Source: Paenibacillus timonensis (GTDB lineage: Bacteria; Bacillota; Bacilli; Paenibacillales; Paenibacillaceae). Taken from it: 61,867 nucleotides of DNA. The stretch lies in NCBI RefSeq assembly GCF_022427145.1, contig NZ_JAKSXN010000034.1:1-61867 (forward strand). Reading direction: 5' to 3'. Below, in pieces: positions 34,979 through 45,398 of the stretch; position 1 is the stretch's first letter, and every line of letters starts with the position of its first letter. The notes beneath the pieces are model-generated. The model was not told where the DNA came from. It saw nothing but the letters and a program-made list of their open reading frames with translations, and made no database searches. The translations under genes were made by a program, and so were the position numbers.

Positions 34979-35347
34979 CTAAATCATGCCGCCTGCTTCT
35001 TCAATAATACGCAGCGCCTGATGGTGAATCGATTCGTCGACGACGGCGGTCAGCAAGATATCATGGCCGGTCGGCCCGCCTTGTCCCCCGTGGCTGAGTC
35101 CGCTGGCTGCCGGATCTGCCGCCGCCAGAATCCCCGCTGAACGGTTCGTGATTGCCGCATCCTGGGTCATGGCCGCCAGGCTGGATATGCTTCCCGTAAC
35201 CGGGTTCATCGGATCGTATCCCTCGCCCGCATAACGGCTGAAACGGTCGATCGACATATCCGCAACCCGCAGCGCGCTTAACTTACGGGCGACCCCTTCG
35301 GCTTCCTCCGGGCTTTTGAAATAGGCCAAAATGTTCTTTTCAGCCAT
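34979..35347 (-). CDS. Small putative stress-type protein of unknown function
   Basis: A 122-residue soluble protein. The N-terminal half (KNILAYFKSPEEAEGVARKLSALRVADMSIDRFSR) has a beta-alpha-beta look, and the C-terminal part (DILLTAVVDESIHHQALRIIEEAGG) a second such unit. Between them is a Gly/Ala-rich stretch. This resembles general-stress YflT-like proteins in layout, but I cannot assign the family firmly. It is in a unit with the YfhD-like gene. Confidence 0.65.
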   Translation of the reverse strand: MAEKNILAYFKSPEEAEGVARKLSALRVADMSIDRFSRYAGEGYDPMNPVTGSISSLAAMTQDAAITNRSAGILAAADPAASGLSHGGQGGPTGHDILLTAVVDESIHHQALRIIEEAGGMI

Positions 35348-35553
35348 TCTTCCTCCCTGCCTTTCGTTTTACGCTTCAATGAAGCTGTACCCTTCACAGC
35401 CCATTATGTCGTAGGATGTAATCTTGGGCTTCGCTTTATGCAAACTTTGCTCCGGGGCGCTGTATTTTAAATTTGAAACGTCCGGCAGGGGTTGTCCGTA
35501 TTACTTGCGAGGGAACAGAACATACTTACTTGCATAGGAGGGGTTCAAGCAAC

Positions 35554-35988
35554 ATGTTAAAAAGAGTGATGCTTCTCATGATGGCCTTTACCGTATTTTT
35601 CACCTTCACCGCCCCTGATTTTGCCGACGCGAGACGCGGCGGAGGTTTTAAATCCGGCCCTCGCACCTACAAGCCTGCTCCGAAGAAACCGGCGCAAAGC
35701 GAATACCAGAATACGACGGGGAATCGAACGGGAGCTACGACAGGTACCCCGACGACGAACCGGGGATTTTTTAGCGGCGGCAGCTTTATGCGCGGGATGA
35801 TGATCGGCGGATTTGCCGGCCTGCTATTCGGCGGCTTGTTTGGGAATATGGGCTTCTTCGGCAATTTGCTGGGTTTAGCCGTTAACCTGTTGGCCATTTA
35901 TGTCATTATTCTCGCGGTCATGGCCTTGTATCGCCGATTCAAAAAGCGGCCGAGCCACGATGATTACCGCGGCGGAGGCCGGTATTAA
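35554..35988 (+). CDS. Secreted or membrane protein of unknown function, Gly-rich
   Basis: A 144-residue protein with an N-terminal signal-like helix (MLKRVMLLMMAFTVFFTFTAP), a basic and Thr/Asn/Gly-rich middle, a Gly/Phe-rich hydrophobic stretch (about 75-105), a further helix (LLAIYVIILAVMALY) and a basic Gly/Tyr tail. The layout recalls the N-terminal part of Tim44-domain membrane proteins in Firmicutes, but the domain itself is missing. GGAGGGG is eleven bases before the ATG; an earlier in-frame ATG lacks a site. It is followed four bases later by the YxcD-like gene. Confidence 0.75.
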   Translation: MLKRVMLLMMAFTVFFTFTAPDFADARRGGGFKSGPRTYKPAPKKPAQSEYQNTTGNRTGATTGTPTTNRGFFSGGSFMRGMMIGGFAGLLFGGLFGNMGFFGNLLGLAVNLLAIYVIILAVMALYRRFKKRPSHDDYRGGGRY

Positions 35989-35991
35989 ACC

Positions 35992-36276
35992 ATGATCCTC
36001 GGGATGGACGAAATCATAAACGCGATTTGCCTGCATACCGCCGAGCGGACGGGCGTTCGTCCCACCGATGTGACGGTGGAGCTCAGCTGGGATGAGGATA
36101 CCGGATATACCGGAGAAGTTTGGGTCAACGGCCGCAGCCGGTATATCGTCGAATCGAACATCATGGAAGCGATCATGGTGTACGTTCACCGGGAATACGG
36201 GATGCGGGTGTTCCGCGAGGATATCCGGCTTATGCTGGAGGAAGAAATTCTCGCGGAGATTCAGACGAACGGTTAA
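35992..36276 (+). CDS. YxcD family protein (DUF2653)
   Basis: A 94-residue cytoplasmic protein. The order DEIINAICLHTAERTGV, VELSWDEDTG, EVWVNGRSRYIVESNIMEAI is typical of the small YxcD family of unknown role. A second ATG four codons in (36004) is possible; the first has GGAGG 13 bases upstream. It is transcribed with the preceding membrane-protein gene and ends before a bidirectional terminator shared with dnaJ. Confidence 0.8.
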   Translation: MILGMDEIINAICLHTAERTGVRPTDVTVELSWDEDTGYTGEVWVNGRSRYIVESNIMEAIMVYVHREYGMRVFREDIRLMLEEEILAEIQTNG

Positions 36277-36308
36277 TCTCCGCGGACTGCATCCCATAAG
36301 TAAAAAAG

Positions 36309-36342
36309 AAGCGCGAGCCAGGATGATTCCTCGGCTCGCGCT
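36309..36342. terminator. Bidirectional terminator between yxcD-like gene and dnaJ
   Basis: A perfect 11-base stem AAGCGCGAGCC/GGCTCGCGCTT with a 12-base loop, flanked by A-run on the left and T-run on the right, so it serves both converging genes. Confidence 0.9.
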
Positions 36343-36360
36343 TTTTTTATCGGGGATCAA

Positions 36361-37482
36361 TCAATCCCCGCGAAATGCCCGTTTCATACGGTCAAAAAAC
36401 GATTGCTCATGTTCGTGCGTCTGTTCGCCGTCCAGAGAAGCAAATTGGCGCAACAGTTCCTTCTGCTCGTCGCTCAGCTTGCTTGGGGTGACGACAACCA
36501 CTTTGACATGCTGGTCCCCTTGGCCGATCCCGCGCAGGCGCGGAACCCCTTTTCCTTTTAAGCGGAAGTAGGTCCCGGTTTGCGTTCCGGCCGGAATTTT
36601 CAGCTTCACTTTCTCCGTTAGCGTCGGAATTTCAATTTCATCTCCGAGCGCGGCTTGGGCGAACGTCAACGGTACTTCGCAATAGATATCGTCGCCTTCG
36701 CGGTCGAAGAAATCATGCGATTTCACGCGGATGACGATGTAGAGGTCACCGGCAGGACCGCCACGCAATCCGCCTTCGCCTTCGCCGGTCATCCGCAGCT
36801 GCGCCCCATCGTCCACCCCTGCCGGAATGCGGACATGAATTTTGCGCTGCTTCTTCACCTTGCCGCTGCCGGCGCAGGTCGGACATTTCTCCTTGATGAT
36901 TTGCCCTTTGCCGCCGCAGTTGCTGCAAGCCCGCCGGTTGACCATTCGGCCAAACGGCGTGTTCTGCACAACCTCCTGTTGCCCTGTGCCGTGGCACACG
37001 GAGCAGGTGACCGGCTTCGTTCCGGGTTTGGCCCCAGTCCCAAAGCAAGTGTCGCAGTTTTCCGTACGCGGAATCGTGATATCCGTTTCCTTGCCGAACA
37101 CCGCTTCCTTGAATTCGATCGTCATCGTATATTGCAAATCGTTGCCGCGCTGCGGAGCGTTAGGGTCACGCCGTCCGCCACCGCCGCCGAAGAACATGTC
37201 GAAGATATCTCCGAAACCGCCGAAATCCCCGCCGGAGAAACCGCCGCCCATTCCCTGATTCGGATCGACATGGCCGTATTGGTCATAACGCGAGCGTTTC
37301 GCCGAATCGCTCAGAACGTCATAAGCTTCCTTTACTTCCTTGAATTTCGCTTCCGCATCCTCCGCTTTATTGACGTCCGGGTGATATTGCCGGGCCAGCT
37401 TGCGGTAAGCTTTTTTGATTTCTTCGTCGGATGCGTTTTTACCGAGGCCCAGCACCTCGTAGTAATCGCGTTTTTCTGCCAT
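36361..37482 (-). CDS. dnaJ: Chaperone protein DnaJ
   Basis: A 373-residue Hsp40 co-chaperone that stimulates DnaK's ATPase. J-domain with HPD in RQYHPDVNK (about residues 31-39), Gly/Phe-rich region (about 75-110), and four zinc-finger repeats: [24 protein letters not shown] and CPTCAGSG. The C-terminal substrate domain follows. The ATG at 37482 follows GGGGGTGGAAG; an upstream ATG would add 20 residues with no family match. It is separated from dnaK by a 319-base gap with a terminator and a dispersed repeat, so it may have its own start. Confidence 0.95.
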   Translation of the reverse strand: MAEKRDYYEVLGLGKNASDEEIKKAYRKLARQYHPDVNKAEDAEAKFKEVKEAYDVLSDSAKRSRYDQYGHVDPNQGMGGGFSGGDFGGFGDIFDMFFGGGGGRRDPNAPQRGNDLQYTMTIEFKEAVFGKETDITIPRTENCDTCFGTGAKPGTKPVTCSVCHGTGQQEVVQNTPFGRMVNRRACSNCGGKGQIIKEKCPTCAGSGKVKKQRKIHVRIPAGVDDGAQLRMTGEGEGGLRGGPAGDLYIVIRVKSHDFFDREGDDIYCEVPLTFAQAALGDEIEIPTLTEKVKLKIPAGTQTGTYFRLKGKGVPRLRGIGQGDQHVKVVVVTPSKLSDEQKELLRQFASLDGEQTHEHEQSFFDRMKRAFRGD

Positions 37483-37498
37483 TCTTCCACCCCCGTCT

Positions 37499-37690
37499 AT
37501 CGTCTTTTGATCACGAAGCAAATCGAGAAGCTGATTCGACATCGAATCTTGAATTCAGCCGAGCCAAAGCGTATGCTTCCGAAGCATGTTTCCCACGGAA
37601 ACATTTCAGTTGCTCACGTACCCCTATGTACGCTCCGCTACTCAGTCCCAGCTTCATCCAACCTTCTCGGTGCTCAAAACCCGACAAATA
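37499..37690 (-). repeat. Dispersed composite repeat, copy C (longest)
   Basis: The part at 37499-37566 is the reverse complement of the core found at 1-77 and 7781-7862. Upstream on the minus strand (37567-37690) lies a second module with hairpins ATGCTTC/GAAGCAT and ATGTTTCC/GGAAACAT and a GTACATAGGGGTACGTGAGC element, of which copy B keeps only GTGAGCAAC. The repeat ends close to the ribosome site of dnaJ and reads in the dnaJ direction. Confidence 0.7.
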
Positions 37691-37718
37691 GTCATCTTAT
37701 GATCACGGCAAAAGGAAA

Positions 37719-37749
37719 GTCAAAGCGCGGAAGCCTCCCGCACTTTGAC
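37719..37749 (-). terminator. Terminator after dnaK
   Basis: GTCAAAGTGCGG with its complement (one G-U pair) and a seven-base loop, then TTTCCTTTT on the minus strand, 53 bases after the dnaK stop. It would at least partly separate dnaJ from hrcA-grpE-dnaK. Confidence 0.75.
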
Positions 37750-37801
37750 CTTCCCGGTTGCCAAAGTCTATTCCCAAGACTCTACTGCTCTGTGAGTCAT
37801 C

Positions 37802-39658
<1,857 letters not shown>

Positions 39659-39702
39659 TTAATAGGTTAAATCATCTAAGATCCCAAAGCTGGCCAGAGA
39701 AA

Positions 39703-40338
39703 TTAGCCGCTAACTTTGACCATCGCCGGGCGCAGCACCTTATCCTTCAAAAGATAACCCTTCTGCACGACTTCAACGACGACGCCCTCTTCATGCTCAT
39801 CGGATTCCACCTGCATAATCGCCTGGTGGAACTCCGGATTAAACGGCTGACCTTCCGCTTCCATCGGCGTCAGCCCTTCTGCCTTAAGCACGCCTTCCAG
39901 CTGGCGGAAAATCATTTCTACGCCCTTCGTGTAGGAAGAAGCGTCCGTGCTCTCCCCAGCCGAGCTGAGAGCCCGTTCAAAGTTATCGATGACCGGCAAC
40001 AGCTCGGTAATCAACTTGGCGGAAGCGTATTTTCCCAGTTCTTCCTTCTCTTTGACCGTACGGCGCCGGAAATTATCGAAATCGGCCTGCGTTCTTAGCA
40101 GCCGCTGCTGGTACTCCTCGCTCTCCGCACGCAGCTTCTCCAGTTCGGCGGAAGCTCCGGCATCGTTCCCGGATTCAGCTATCTCTTCTGCAGCGCCCTG
40201 GGGTTCCTCGACGATTTCTTCCTGCCTCGTTTCCGGTTCCTGCGTTTGTTGCAAGTCCTCTTGCATGTTATCGTTCATGTTCGTTTCTTCCTCTACATTA
40301 GGATTGATGTTGTCTTGAATCGGCTGTGATTCCTTCAA
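39703..40338 (-). CDS. grpE: Nucleotide exchange factor GrpE
   Basis: A 211-residue GrpE with a long acidic, Gln/Glu-rich N-terminus (residues 1-65), a coiled coil (LEKLRAESEEYQQRLLRTQADFDNFRRRT) and the beta-domain ending KGYLLKDKVLRPAMVKVS. It exchanges ADP on DnaK. The start is TTG at 40338, with AAGGAGG eight bases upstream; an internal ATG (MNDNMQ) is the alternative. It lies 49 bases downstream of hrcA. Confidence 0.96.
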   Translation of the reverse strand: MKESQPIQDNINPNVEEETNMNDNMQEDLQQTQEPETRQEEIVEEPQGAAEEIAESGNDAGASAELEKLRAESEEYQQRLLRTQADFDNFRRRTVKEKEELGKYASAKLITELLPVIDNFERALSSAGESTDASSYTKGVEMIFRQLEGVLKAEGLTPMEAEGQPFNPEFHQAIMQVESDEHEEGVVVEVVQKGYLLKDKVLRPAMVKVSG

Positions 40339-40387
40339 GATGCTCGCCTCCTTAACATGCAGCTAGACGAATCGTTCATGCATGTTA

Positions 40388-41413
40388 TTACATCCGGGTC
40401 AGGAATTTGCTCAAATCCCTGGACAATATCTCCAAAATTCGGATAACCCGGGCGTACTCCATCCGTGTCGGTCCCAAAATGCCTATCGTTCCAACCGCTT
40501 CGCCTTCCAATTGATAAGTCGCCGTGATAAGACTGCAATTGGCGAAGGCTTCATGACCGTTCTCGGTACCGATGCGCACTTGAATCCCGGAACCGGCGGC
40601 CGAGGAGATCATCTTCGTCAAGGTTGGCGTCTGTTCCAGCAAATCCAGAATGCTCTTCACCTTGTCGACATCGCGGAACTCCGGCTGCGTCAGCATGTTC
40701 GTCGCCCCGCTCAAGAAGAGGCGTTGCCCCTCCGAGCCAGCGTCGAGCGCTTGATCCAACACCTTCATCAGCTCTTCGAAATGCTCGATATGCCGCTGCA
40801 TCTCCCGGCCAATTTCGTTGTACAAGGCAGACTTCAGCTTGTATATCGGCACGCCCGCGAGCCTGCGGTTCAACAGGTTGACCACCTGCTCCATATCCGA
40901 AACGGACAAGCCGGCCGGAACGGTCACCGTCTTATTCTCCACTTGCCCCGTATTCGTCACGACGATGGCCACCGCCGTCGTCTCGTTCAGCGGCAATAGC
41001 TGAAAATGGCGCAAAGACGTATGAAAAACTTCCGGACCCAGCAGGATGGAAGTGTAGTTGGTCATTTGGGATAGAATCGTCCCGGCATGTTGAATCACTT
41101 GTTCGGTTGCGTTCAGCTTCTCGGCGAAAAACGCTTTTAACGTCGTCAATTCATCGTTGGTTAGCAAATTCAGCGGTGTCAGGTGATCCACATAGTAGCG
41201 ATAGCCTTTATTGGAAGGAATCCGCCCCGCCGACGTATGCGGCTGCTCCAAAAAACCAAGCTCCTCCAAATCGGCCATTTCATTTCGGATCGTCGCCGGG
41301 CTGTACCCGACATCGCCCCGTTTCGAAATGCTTCGGGATCCCACAGGCTCCGCCGAGCGAATATAGTCGTCCACAATAGCTGTCAAAATCATTCTTTGGC
41401 GTTCCGTCAACAT
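40388..41413 (-). CDS. hrcA: Heat-inducible transcription repressor HrcA
   Basis: A 341-residue repressor. The winged-helix N-terminus reads MLTERQRMILTAIVDDYIRSAEPVGS with the YSPATIRNEMADLEELG DNA-contact segment; the GAF-like core follows. It binds CIRCE to repress the chaperone operon. The ATG at 41413 has AGGAGG seven bases upstream; an ATG 48 bases upstream lies within the leader overlapping the CIRCE element and is rejected. It is the first gene of the heat-shock operon. Confidence 0.96.
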   Translation of the reverse strand: MLTERQRMILTAIVDDYIRSAEPVGSRSISKRGDVGYSPATIRNEMADLEELGFLEQPHTSAGRIPSNKGYRYYVDHLTPLNLLTNDELTTLKAFFAEKLNATEQVIQHAGTILSQMTNYTSILLGPEVFHTSLRHFQLLPLNETTAVAIVVTNTGQVENKTVTVPAGLSVSDMEQVVNLLNRRLAGVPIYKLKSALYNEIGREMQRHIEHFEELMKVLDQALDAGSEGQRLFLSGATNMLTQPEFRDVDKVKSILDLLEQTPTLTKMISSAAGSGIQVRIGTENGHEAFANCSLITATYQLEGEAVGTIGILGPTRMEYARVIRILEILSRDLSKFLTRM

Positions 41414-41450
41414 GGCAATCCCTCCTGAGTTTGCTCGATTTTTCGAATCG

Positions 41451-41477
41451 TTAGCACTCAATGTCGTAGAGTGCTAA
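41451..41477. promoter_or_regulatory. CIRCE operator of the hrcA operon
   Basis: A perfect TTAGCACTC-N9-GAGTGCTAA element located between the predicted promoter and hrcA. It is the binding site of HrcA. Confidence 0.97.
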
Positions 41478-41488
41478 TCACTAATACA

Positions 41489-41518
41489 AAAATACCAAAC
41501 CGACCTGACGATTGTCAA
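41489..41518 (-). promoter_or_regulatory. Sigma-A type promoter of the hrcA operon
   Basis: TTGACA (41513-41518), 18-base spacer, TATTTT (41489-41494) on the minus strand, just upstream of CIRCE. The -35 lies two bases from the stop codon of the acetyltransferase gene. Confidence 0.75.
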
Positions 41519-41519
41519 G

Positions 41520-41987
41520 TCAGTCCAGTATCTTGAGAACGGCGATTTCGTCGCAGCAATGCTGCTTCGCGCAATTGACGCAGTCGGTCCATACTTTCTC
41601 CGGAAAGATCTCTTTATCGACGACCGCAAACCCGTTTTTGACGAAAAAGGAAACCTCATACGTGAGCGCCATTACTTTGGGAATCGCTTGTCTCCGCGCC
41701 TCTTCCACCAGCTGACCGACGAGCATGGAGCCCAACCCTTTGCCCTTGTGGCCTTCGGCGATCCCAAGCGAACGAATTTCAACCAATTCCTCCCCCAGCT
41801 TGCACAGCGATCCGCAGCCGACGACCTCGCCATCCACTTCCGCGACGACGAAATCCTTGATTTGGCGCTCCAGCACCGCCCGCGAACGCGGCAGCATAAT
41901 CCCCCGACGGGCATACCCCTCAATCATGTTATATAACGGCTCGACGTCCGCTATGTTCGCCTGTCTGCACACGGCAACCGCTGGCAT
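41520..41987 (-). CDS. GNAT N-acetyltransferase, ArgA-like
   Basis: A 155-residue GNAT enzyme. The acetyl-CoA loop reads IRSLGIAEGHKGKGLGSMLV with the R/Q-x-x-G-x-G/A pattern. The C-terminal region LTYEVSFFVKNGF...EIFPEKVWTDCVNC...CC resembles the ArgA-type N-acetylglutamate synthase branch, including its cysteine cluster. The ATG at 41987 follows GAGGGG; seven codons upstream another ATG lacks a site. It is immediately upstream of the hrcA promoter. Glutamate as substrate is inferred from the C-terminal pattern only. Confidence 0.8.
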   Translation of the reverse strand: MPAVAVCRQANIADVEPLYNMIEGYARRGIMLPRSRAVLERQIKDFVVAEVDGEVVGCGSLCKLGEELVEIRSLGIAEGHKGKGLGSMLVGQLVEEARRQAIPKVMALTYEVSFFVKNGFAVVDKEIFPEKVWTDCVNCAKQHCCDEIAVLKILD

Positions 41988-42109
41988 GCTGTTTTCCCCC
42001 TCGATCACAAATCAATAATATGAATAAATATACATTATACGGTATAAAACTTCAAGGAAAATGTTTCACCGCCATGTCACGTTCAAGGTATATTCAGCGG
42101 AACGCAAAA

Positions 42110-42149
42110 AAGCAGCTTAGCTACTTCATAAATGAAGTGCAAGCTGCTT
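42110..42149 (-). terminator. Terminator after hemW
   Basis: AAGCAGCTT with its complement, enclosing a second paired segment (CACTTCAT/ATGAAGTA), followed by six T on the minus strand. Confidence 0.9.
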
Positions 42150-42162
42150 GATTCATCGGTTG

Positions 42163-43410
42163 CTATACGGTTAAAACACCGATAAACTCGGCAAATACCT
42201 CGTTTCCGAACAATACGCCTTGCTTGCTTAACCGGTAGCCTTCTCCATCCTCATGGGTCTCCAGCAAACCGGCGCTAAGCATCTTGTTGAGCGGCCGGGC
42301 AAACACGTCATCCAGCTCTTCGTCAAATTGCTTGCGGAAGTCCGCCTTGCGGATGCCGTCCAACATGCGAAGGCCTACCATCACGAAATCCTCCATCGCC
42401 TCTTCCCGGGACACGCCAAACTGCTCCAAGCGAGGAAGGCCTGCTTTCGCCGCTTCAACGTAAGGATTCACACCCTTGATATTGACGTGACGCTTGCGGC
42501 CAACATAACCGTGAGCGCCGGCACCCAGGCCGTAATAATCCTCGTTCTTCCAATAAGTAATATTATGCCGGCTGGCAAAGCTGGGTTTCGCAAAGTTGCT
42601 AATCTCGTACTGTTTGTACCCGGCCTGCTCCATCCGTTCCATCAGCAGGAGATACATATTCAGCTCCTCCTCTTCACTGGGGAGCGGAAGCTGATTTTTG
42701 TGATACAGCGTATGGAACAGCGTGTTCTCTTCGACCTTGAGGCTATAGATCGAATAATGCGGCAGCCCGAGCTCCAATGCTCGTGAAACGCTATAGTCCA
42801 ACATATCGACCGTCTGGTTTGGCAGCCCGAACATCAAGTCGATGGACAGATTATCGAGGCCGACCGCCCGGGCATTTTCCAGACTCCGGTAAACATCTTC
42901 CGTATTATGAATCCGGCCGATGCCGCTGAGCAGTTCGTTCTGGAACGCCTGCACGCCGAAGCTGACCCGATTCACGCCGCCGTCTTTCATGACCGTCATT
43001 TTGTCCCGATCTGTCGTTCCCGGGTTGGCTTCCATCGTAAATTCAATATCACTGGACCAATGGGGGAAATGGCGTCTGACCGATGCCAGGAAGAACTCCA
43101 TTTCTTGCGGATTGAGTACAGTTGGCGTGCCCCCGCCTACAAAGATACTGCGGATTTCACCCGGTGGGGTCTGCTGAACCGTCCGTTCCATTTCTCGGTC
43201 CAAGGCGCGCAAATAGTCCATCACCGGCTGATCCTTCAGGACGTAGGAATTGAAATCGCAATAAAAGCACTTGTTCGTGCAAAACGGGATATGGATATAT
43301 ACAGCTTGCGGTGCGATGGATGGTTCGAGGTGCGTCATATCGCTGCCCGCCGCCGGGTTATGGATCGGCACTCCCTGCCCTGATCGGTTTGTCGTTTGGT
43401 TCATGGTCAT
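42163..43410 (-). CDS. hemW: Radical SAM heme chaperone HemW
   Basis: About 415 residues. The radical SAM cluster C44-T-N-K-C48-F-Y-C51-D-F is followed by FVGGGTPT (SAM binding), and a HemN-type C-terminal domain. HemW inserts heme into respiratory enzymes; it lacks the extra residues of the coproporphyrinogen oxidase HemN. The ATG at 43410 follows GGAGG by five bases; an ATG six bases later is equally plausible. It carries an additional 35-residue N-terminal extension before the SAM motif. It follows lepA, as in B. subtilis. Confidence 0.93.
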   Translation of the reverse strand: MTMNQTTNRSGQGVPIHNPAAGSDMTHLEPSIAPQAVYIHIPFCTNKCFYCDFNSYVLKDQPVMDYLRALDREMERTVQQTPPGEIRSIFVGGGTPTVLNPQEMEFFLASVRRHFPHWSSDIEFTMEANPGTTDRDKMTVMKDGGVNRVSFGVQAFQNELLSGIGRIHNTEDVYRSLENARAVGLDNLSIDLMFGLPNQTVDMLDYSVSRALELGLPHYSIYSLKVEENTLFHTLYHKNQLPLPSEEEELNMYLLLMERMEQAGYKQYEISNFAKPSFASRHNITYWKNEDYYGLGAGAHGYVGRKRHVNIKGVNPYVEAAKAGLPRLEQFGVSREEAMEDFVMVGLRMLDGIRKADFRKQFDEELDDVFARPLNKMLSAGLLETHEDGEGYRLSKQGVLFGNEVFAEFIGVLTV

Positions 43411-43446
43411 GCCCTCCTCCGTAATTATCATGAATAATAGTAGAAA

Positions 43447-43466
43447 GGAAAGCCTGACGGCTTTCC
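43447..43466 (-). terminator. Hairpin between lepA and hemW
   Basis: Eight-base perfect stem GGAAAGCC with a four-base loop, followed by TTTCT on the minus strand. Possibly a weak terminator or processing signal. Confidence 0.6.
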
Positions 43467-43488
43467 TTCATCAAACGATTTGCATTTC

Positions 43489-45306
43489 TTAATTGTCGTC
43501 GATTTTCAGTACGGCCATAAACGCTTCCTGCGGTACCTCGACGTTGCCGACCTGCTTCATCCGCTTCTTGCCTTCCTTCTGCTTCTCCAGCAGCTTGCGC
43601 TTCCGCGAGATATCACCGCCGTAACATTTGGCAAGGACGTTCTTGCGCATCGCCTTAACGGTCTCGCGGGCGATGACCTTCTGCCCGATCGAGGCCTGAA
43701 TCGGCACTTCAAACATTTGGCGCGGGATCAGCTCACGCAGCTTCTCGCAAATGATCCGGCCGCGGTGGTAAGCACGTTCGCGGTGGACGATAAAGGACAA
43801 AGCGTCGACCTGCTCTCCGTTCAGGAGGATGTCCATCTTCACAAGGTTCGATTGACGATAACCCGACAGCTCATAATCGAAGGAAGCGTAACCCTTCGTG
43901 CTCGATTTCAACTGATCGAAGAAGTCGTATACAATCTCCGACAATGGCACCTGGTACGTAATCGTCACACGGGTTGTGTCAAGGTATTCCATATTCACGA
44001 ACTCGCCGCGTTTGCTTTGGCAGAGTTCCATGACGGTTCCGACATAATCATTGGGTACGATGATCGCCGCTTTGACGTAAGGCTCCTCGACATAGTCGAT
44101 TTTGCCGACCTCCGGATAGTTGGACGGGTTGTCGATGGAGATCGTCTCGCCGTTCGTCAGCGTTACTTTGTAAATAACGCTTGGCGCCGTCGTAATCAGC
44201 GGAATGTTGAATTCCCGCTCAATCCGTTCCTGAATGACGTCCATGTGCAACAATCCCAGGAAGCCGCAACGGAAACCGAAGCCGAGCGCGCTTGAGGTTT
44301 CCGGTTCGAAGCTCAGCGAAGCGTCGTTCAACTGCAGCTTCTCCAACGCTTCACGCAGATCGTTGTAATCCGACGTTTCGATCGGATACAAGCCGCAATA
44401 GACCATCGGATTAATCTTACGATAACCCGGCAGCGGTTCAAGTGTCGGATGCTTCGCGTCCGTGACGGTATCCCCGACGCGAGTGTCGCCGACCGTCTTG
44501 ATCCCGGCAACGATAAAGCCGACATCGCCGACATTCAGCTCGTCCACGATTGTCATCCGCGGTTTGAAGGCACCCACTTCGATAACTTCAAACGTTTTTT
44601 CCGTTGCCATCATTTTGATTTTCGAGCCAGCCTTAATCTGCCCGTCAATGACGCGCACGTAAACGATAACGCCCTTGTAAGGGTCATAATGCGAATCGAA
44701 AATCAGCGCCTTCAGCGGCTGATCCGGGTCTCCCGTTGGTGCAGGCACCTTCTGTACGACCTGCTCCAGAATCTCCTTAATCCCGATCCCGGCTTTGGCG
44801 GAAGCGTGCACCGCTTCGCTGGCATCGAGGCCGATGACATCCTCAATCTCCTGCTTCACCCGATCGGGATCGGCGCTTGGCAAGTCGATTTTGTTAATGA
44901 CCGGTAAAATTTCCAGGTTGTTATCGAGCGCCAGATAAACGTTGGCCAGCGTTTGCGCCTCGATCCCCTGAGCGGCGTCTACCACTAGAAGGGCGCCTTC
45001 GCAAGCGGCCAAACTGCGGGAGACCTCGTAAGTGAAGTCGACGTGTCCCGGCGTATCGATGAGGTTCAGCAAATACTCCTCCCCATCGTCGGCGCGATAG
45101 GTTAAGCGGACGGCCTGTAGTTTAATCGTGATTCCACGTTCGCGTTCCAAATCCATTTGGTCAAGGACCTGCTCCTGCATTTCCCGGGAAGTCAGCGCCC
45201 CGGTATACTCCAGAATTCGGTCGGCCAATGTCGATTTGCCATGGTCTATATGTGCAATAATACAGAAATTGCGAATTTTCGCTTGTCTAGCCCTAATATC
45301 TGTCAT
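43489..45306 (-). CDS. lepA: Elongation factor 4 (LepA)
   Basis: A 605-residue translational GTPase related to EF-G. G1 in [14 protein letters not shown]3 in DTPGHVDF, G4 NKIDLPSAD, and the LepA-specific C-terminal domain with [19 protein letters not shown]. It acts on 30S assembly and/or translocation under ionic stress. The ATG at 45306 follows a G-rich site; a TTG 15 bases upstream is in frame but overlaps that site. A predicted promoter lies at 45349-45377. The mannan locus begins just upstream. Confidence 0.97.
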   Translation of the reverse strand: MTDIRARQAKIRNFCIIAHIDHGKSTLADRILEYTGALTSREMQEQVLDQMDLERERGITIKLQAVRLTYRADDGEEYLLNLIDTPGHVDFTYEVSRSLAACEGALLVVDAAQGIEAQTLANVYLALDNNLEILPVINKIDLPSADPDRVKQEIEDVIGLDASEAVHASAKAGIGIKEILEQVVQKVPAPTGDPDQPLKALIFDSHYDPYKGVIVYVRVIDGQIKAGSKIKMMATEKTFEVIEVGAFKPRMTIVDELNVGDVGFIVAGIKTVGDTRVGDTVTDAKHPTLEPLPGYRKINPMVYCGLYPIETSDYNDLREALEKLQLNDASLSFEPETSSALGFGFRCGFLGLLHMDVIQERIEREFNIPLITTAPSVIYKVTLTNGETISIDNPSNYPEVGKIDYVEEPYVKAAIIVPNDYVGTVMELCQSKRGEFVNMEYLDTTRVTITYQVPLSEIVYDFFDQLKSSTKGYASFDYELSGYRQSNLVKMDILLNGEQVDALSFIVHRERAYHRGRIICEKLRELIPRQMFEVPIQASIGQKVIARETVKAMRKNVLAKCYGGDISRKRKLLEKQKEGKKRMKQVGNVEVPQEAFMAVLKIDDN

Positions 45307-45348
45307 CCTTACCCCCACCACAAATCATCGAAGTCATACAATCAATTT

Positions 45349-45377
45349 ATTATATCAGTTGCAGGGGCAAGCAGCAA
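45349..45377 (-). promoter_or_regulatory. Sigma-A type promoter for lepA
   Basis: TTGCTG (45372-45377), a 17-base spacer and a perfect TATAAT (45349-45354) on the minus strand, about 35 bases upstream of the lepA start. Confidence 0.75.
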
Positions 45378-45398
45378 TCACGACGAGTTAAATTCCGT

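Noticed and set aside
42009..42109. Possible promoter or RNA between the acetyltransferase and hemW terminator
   Set aside because: The stretch is AT-rich but I see no convincing hexamer pair or inverted repeat beyond the hemW terminator.
45322..45398. Terminator of the esterase operon before lepA
   Set aside because: No stem with T-run could be found; the stretch instead holds a good lepA promoter, so transcription from the sugar operon may read into lepA.
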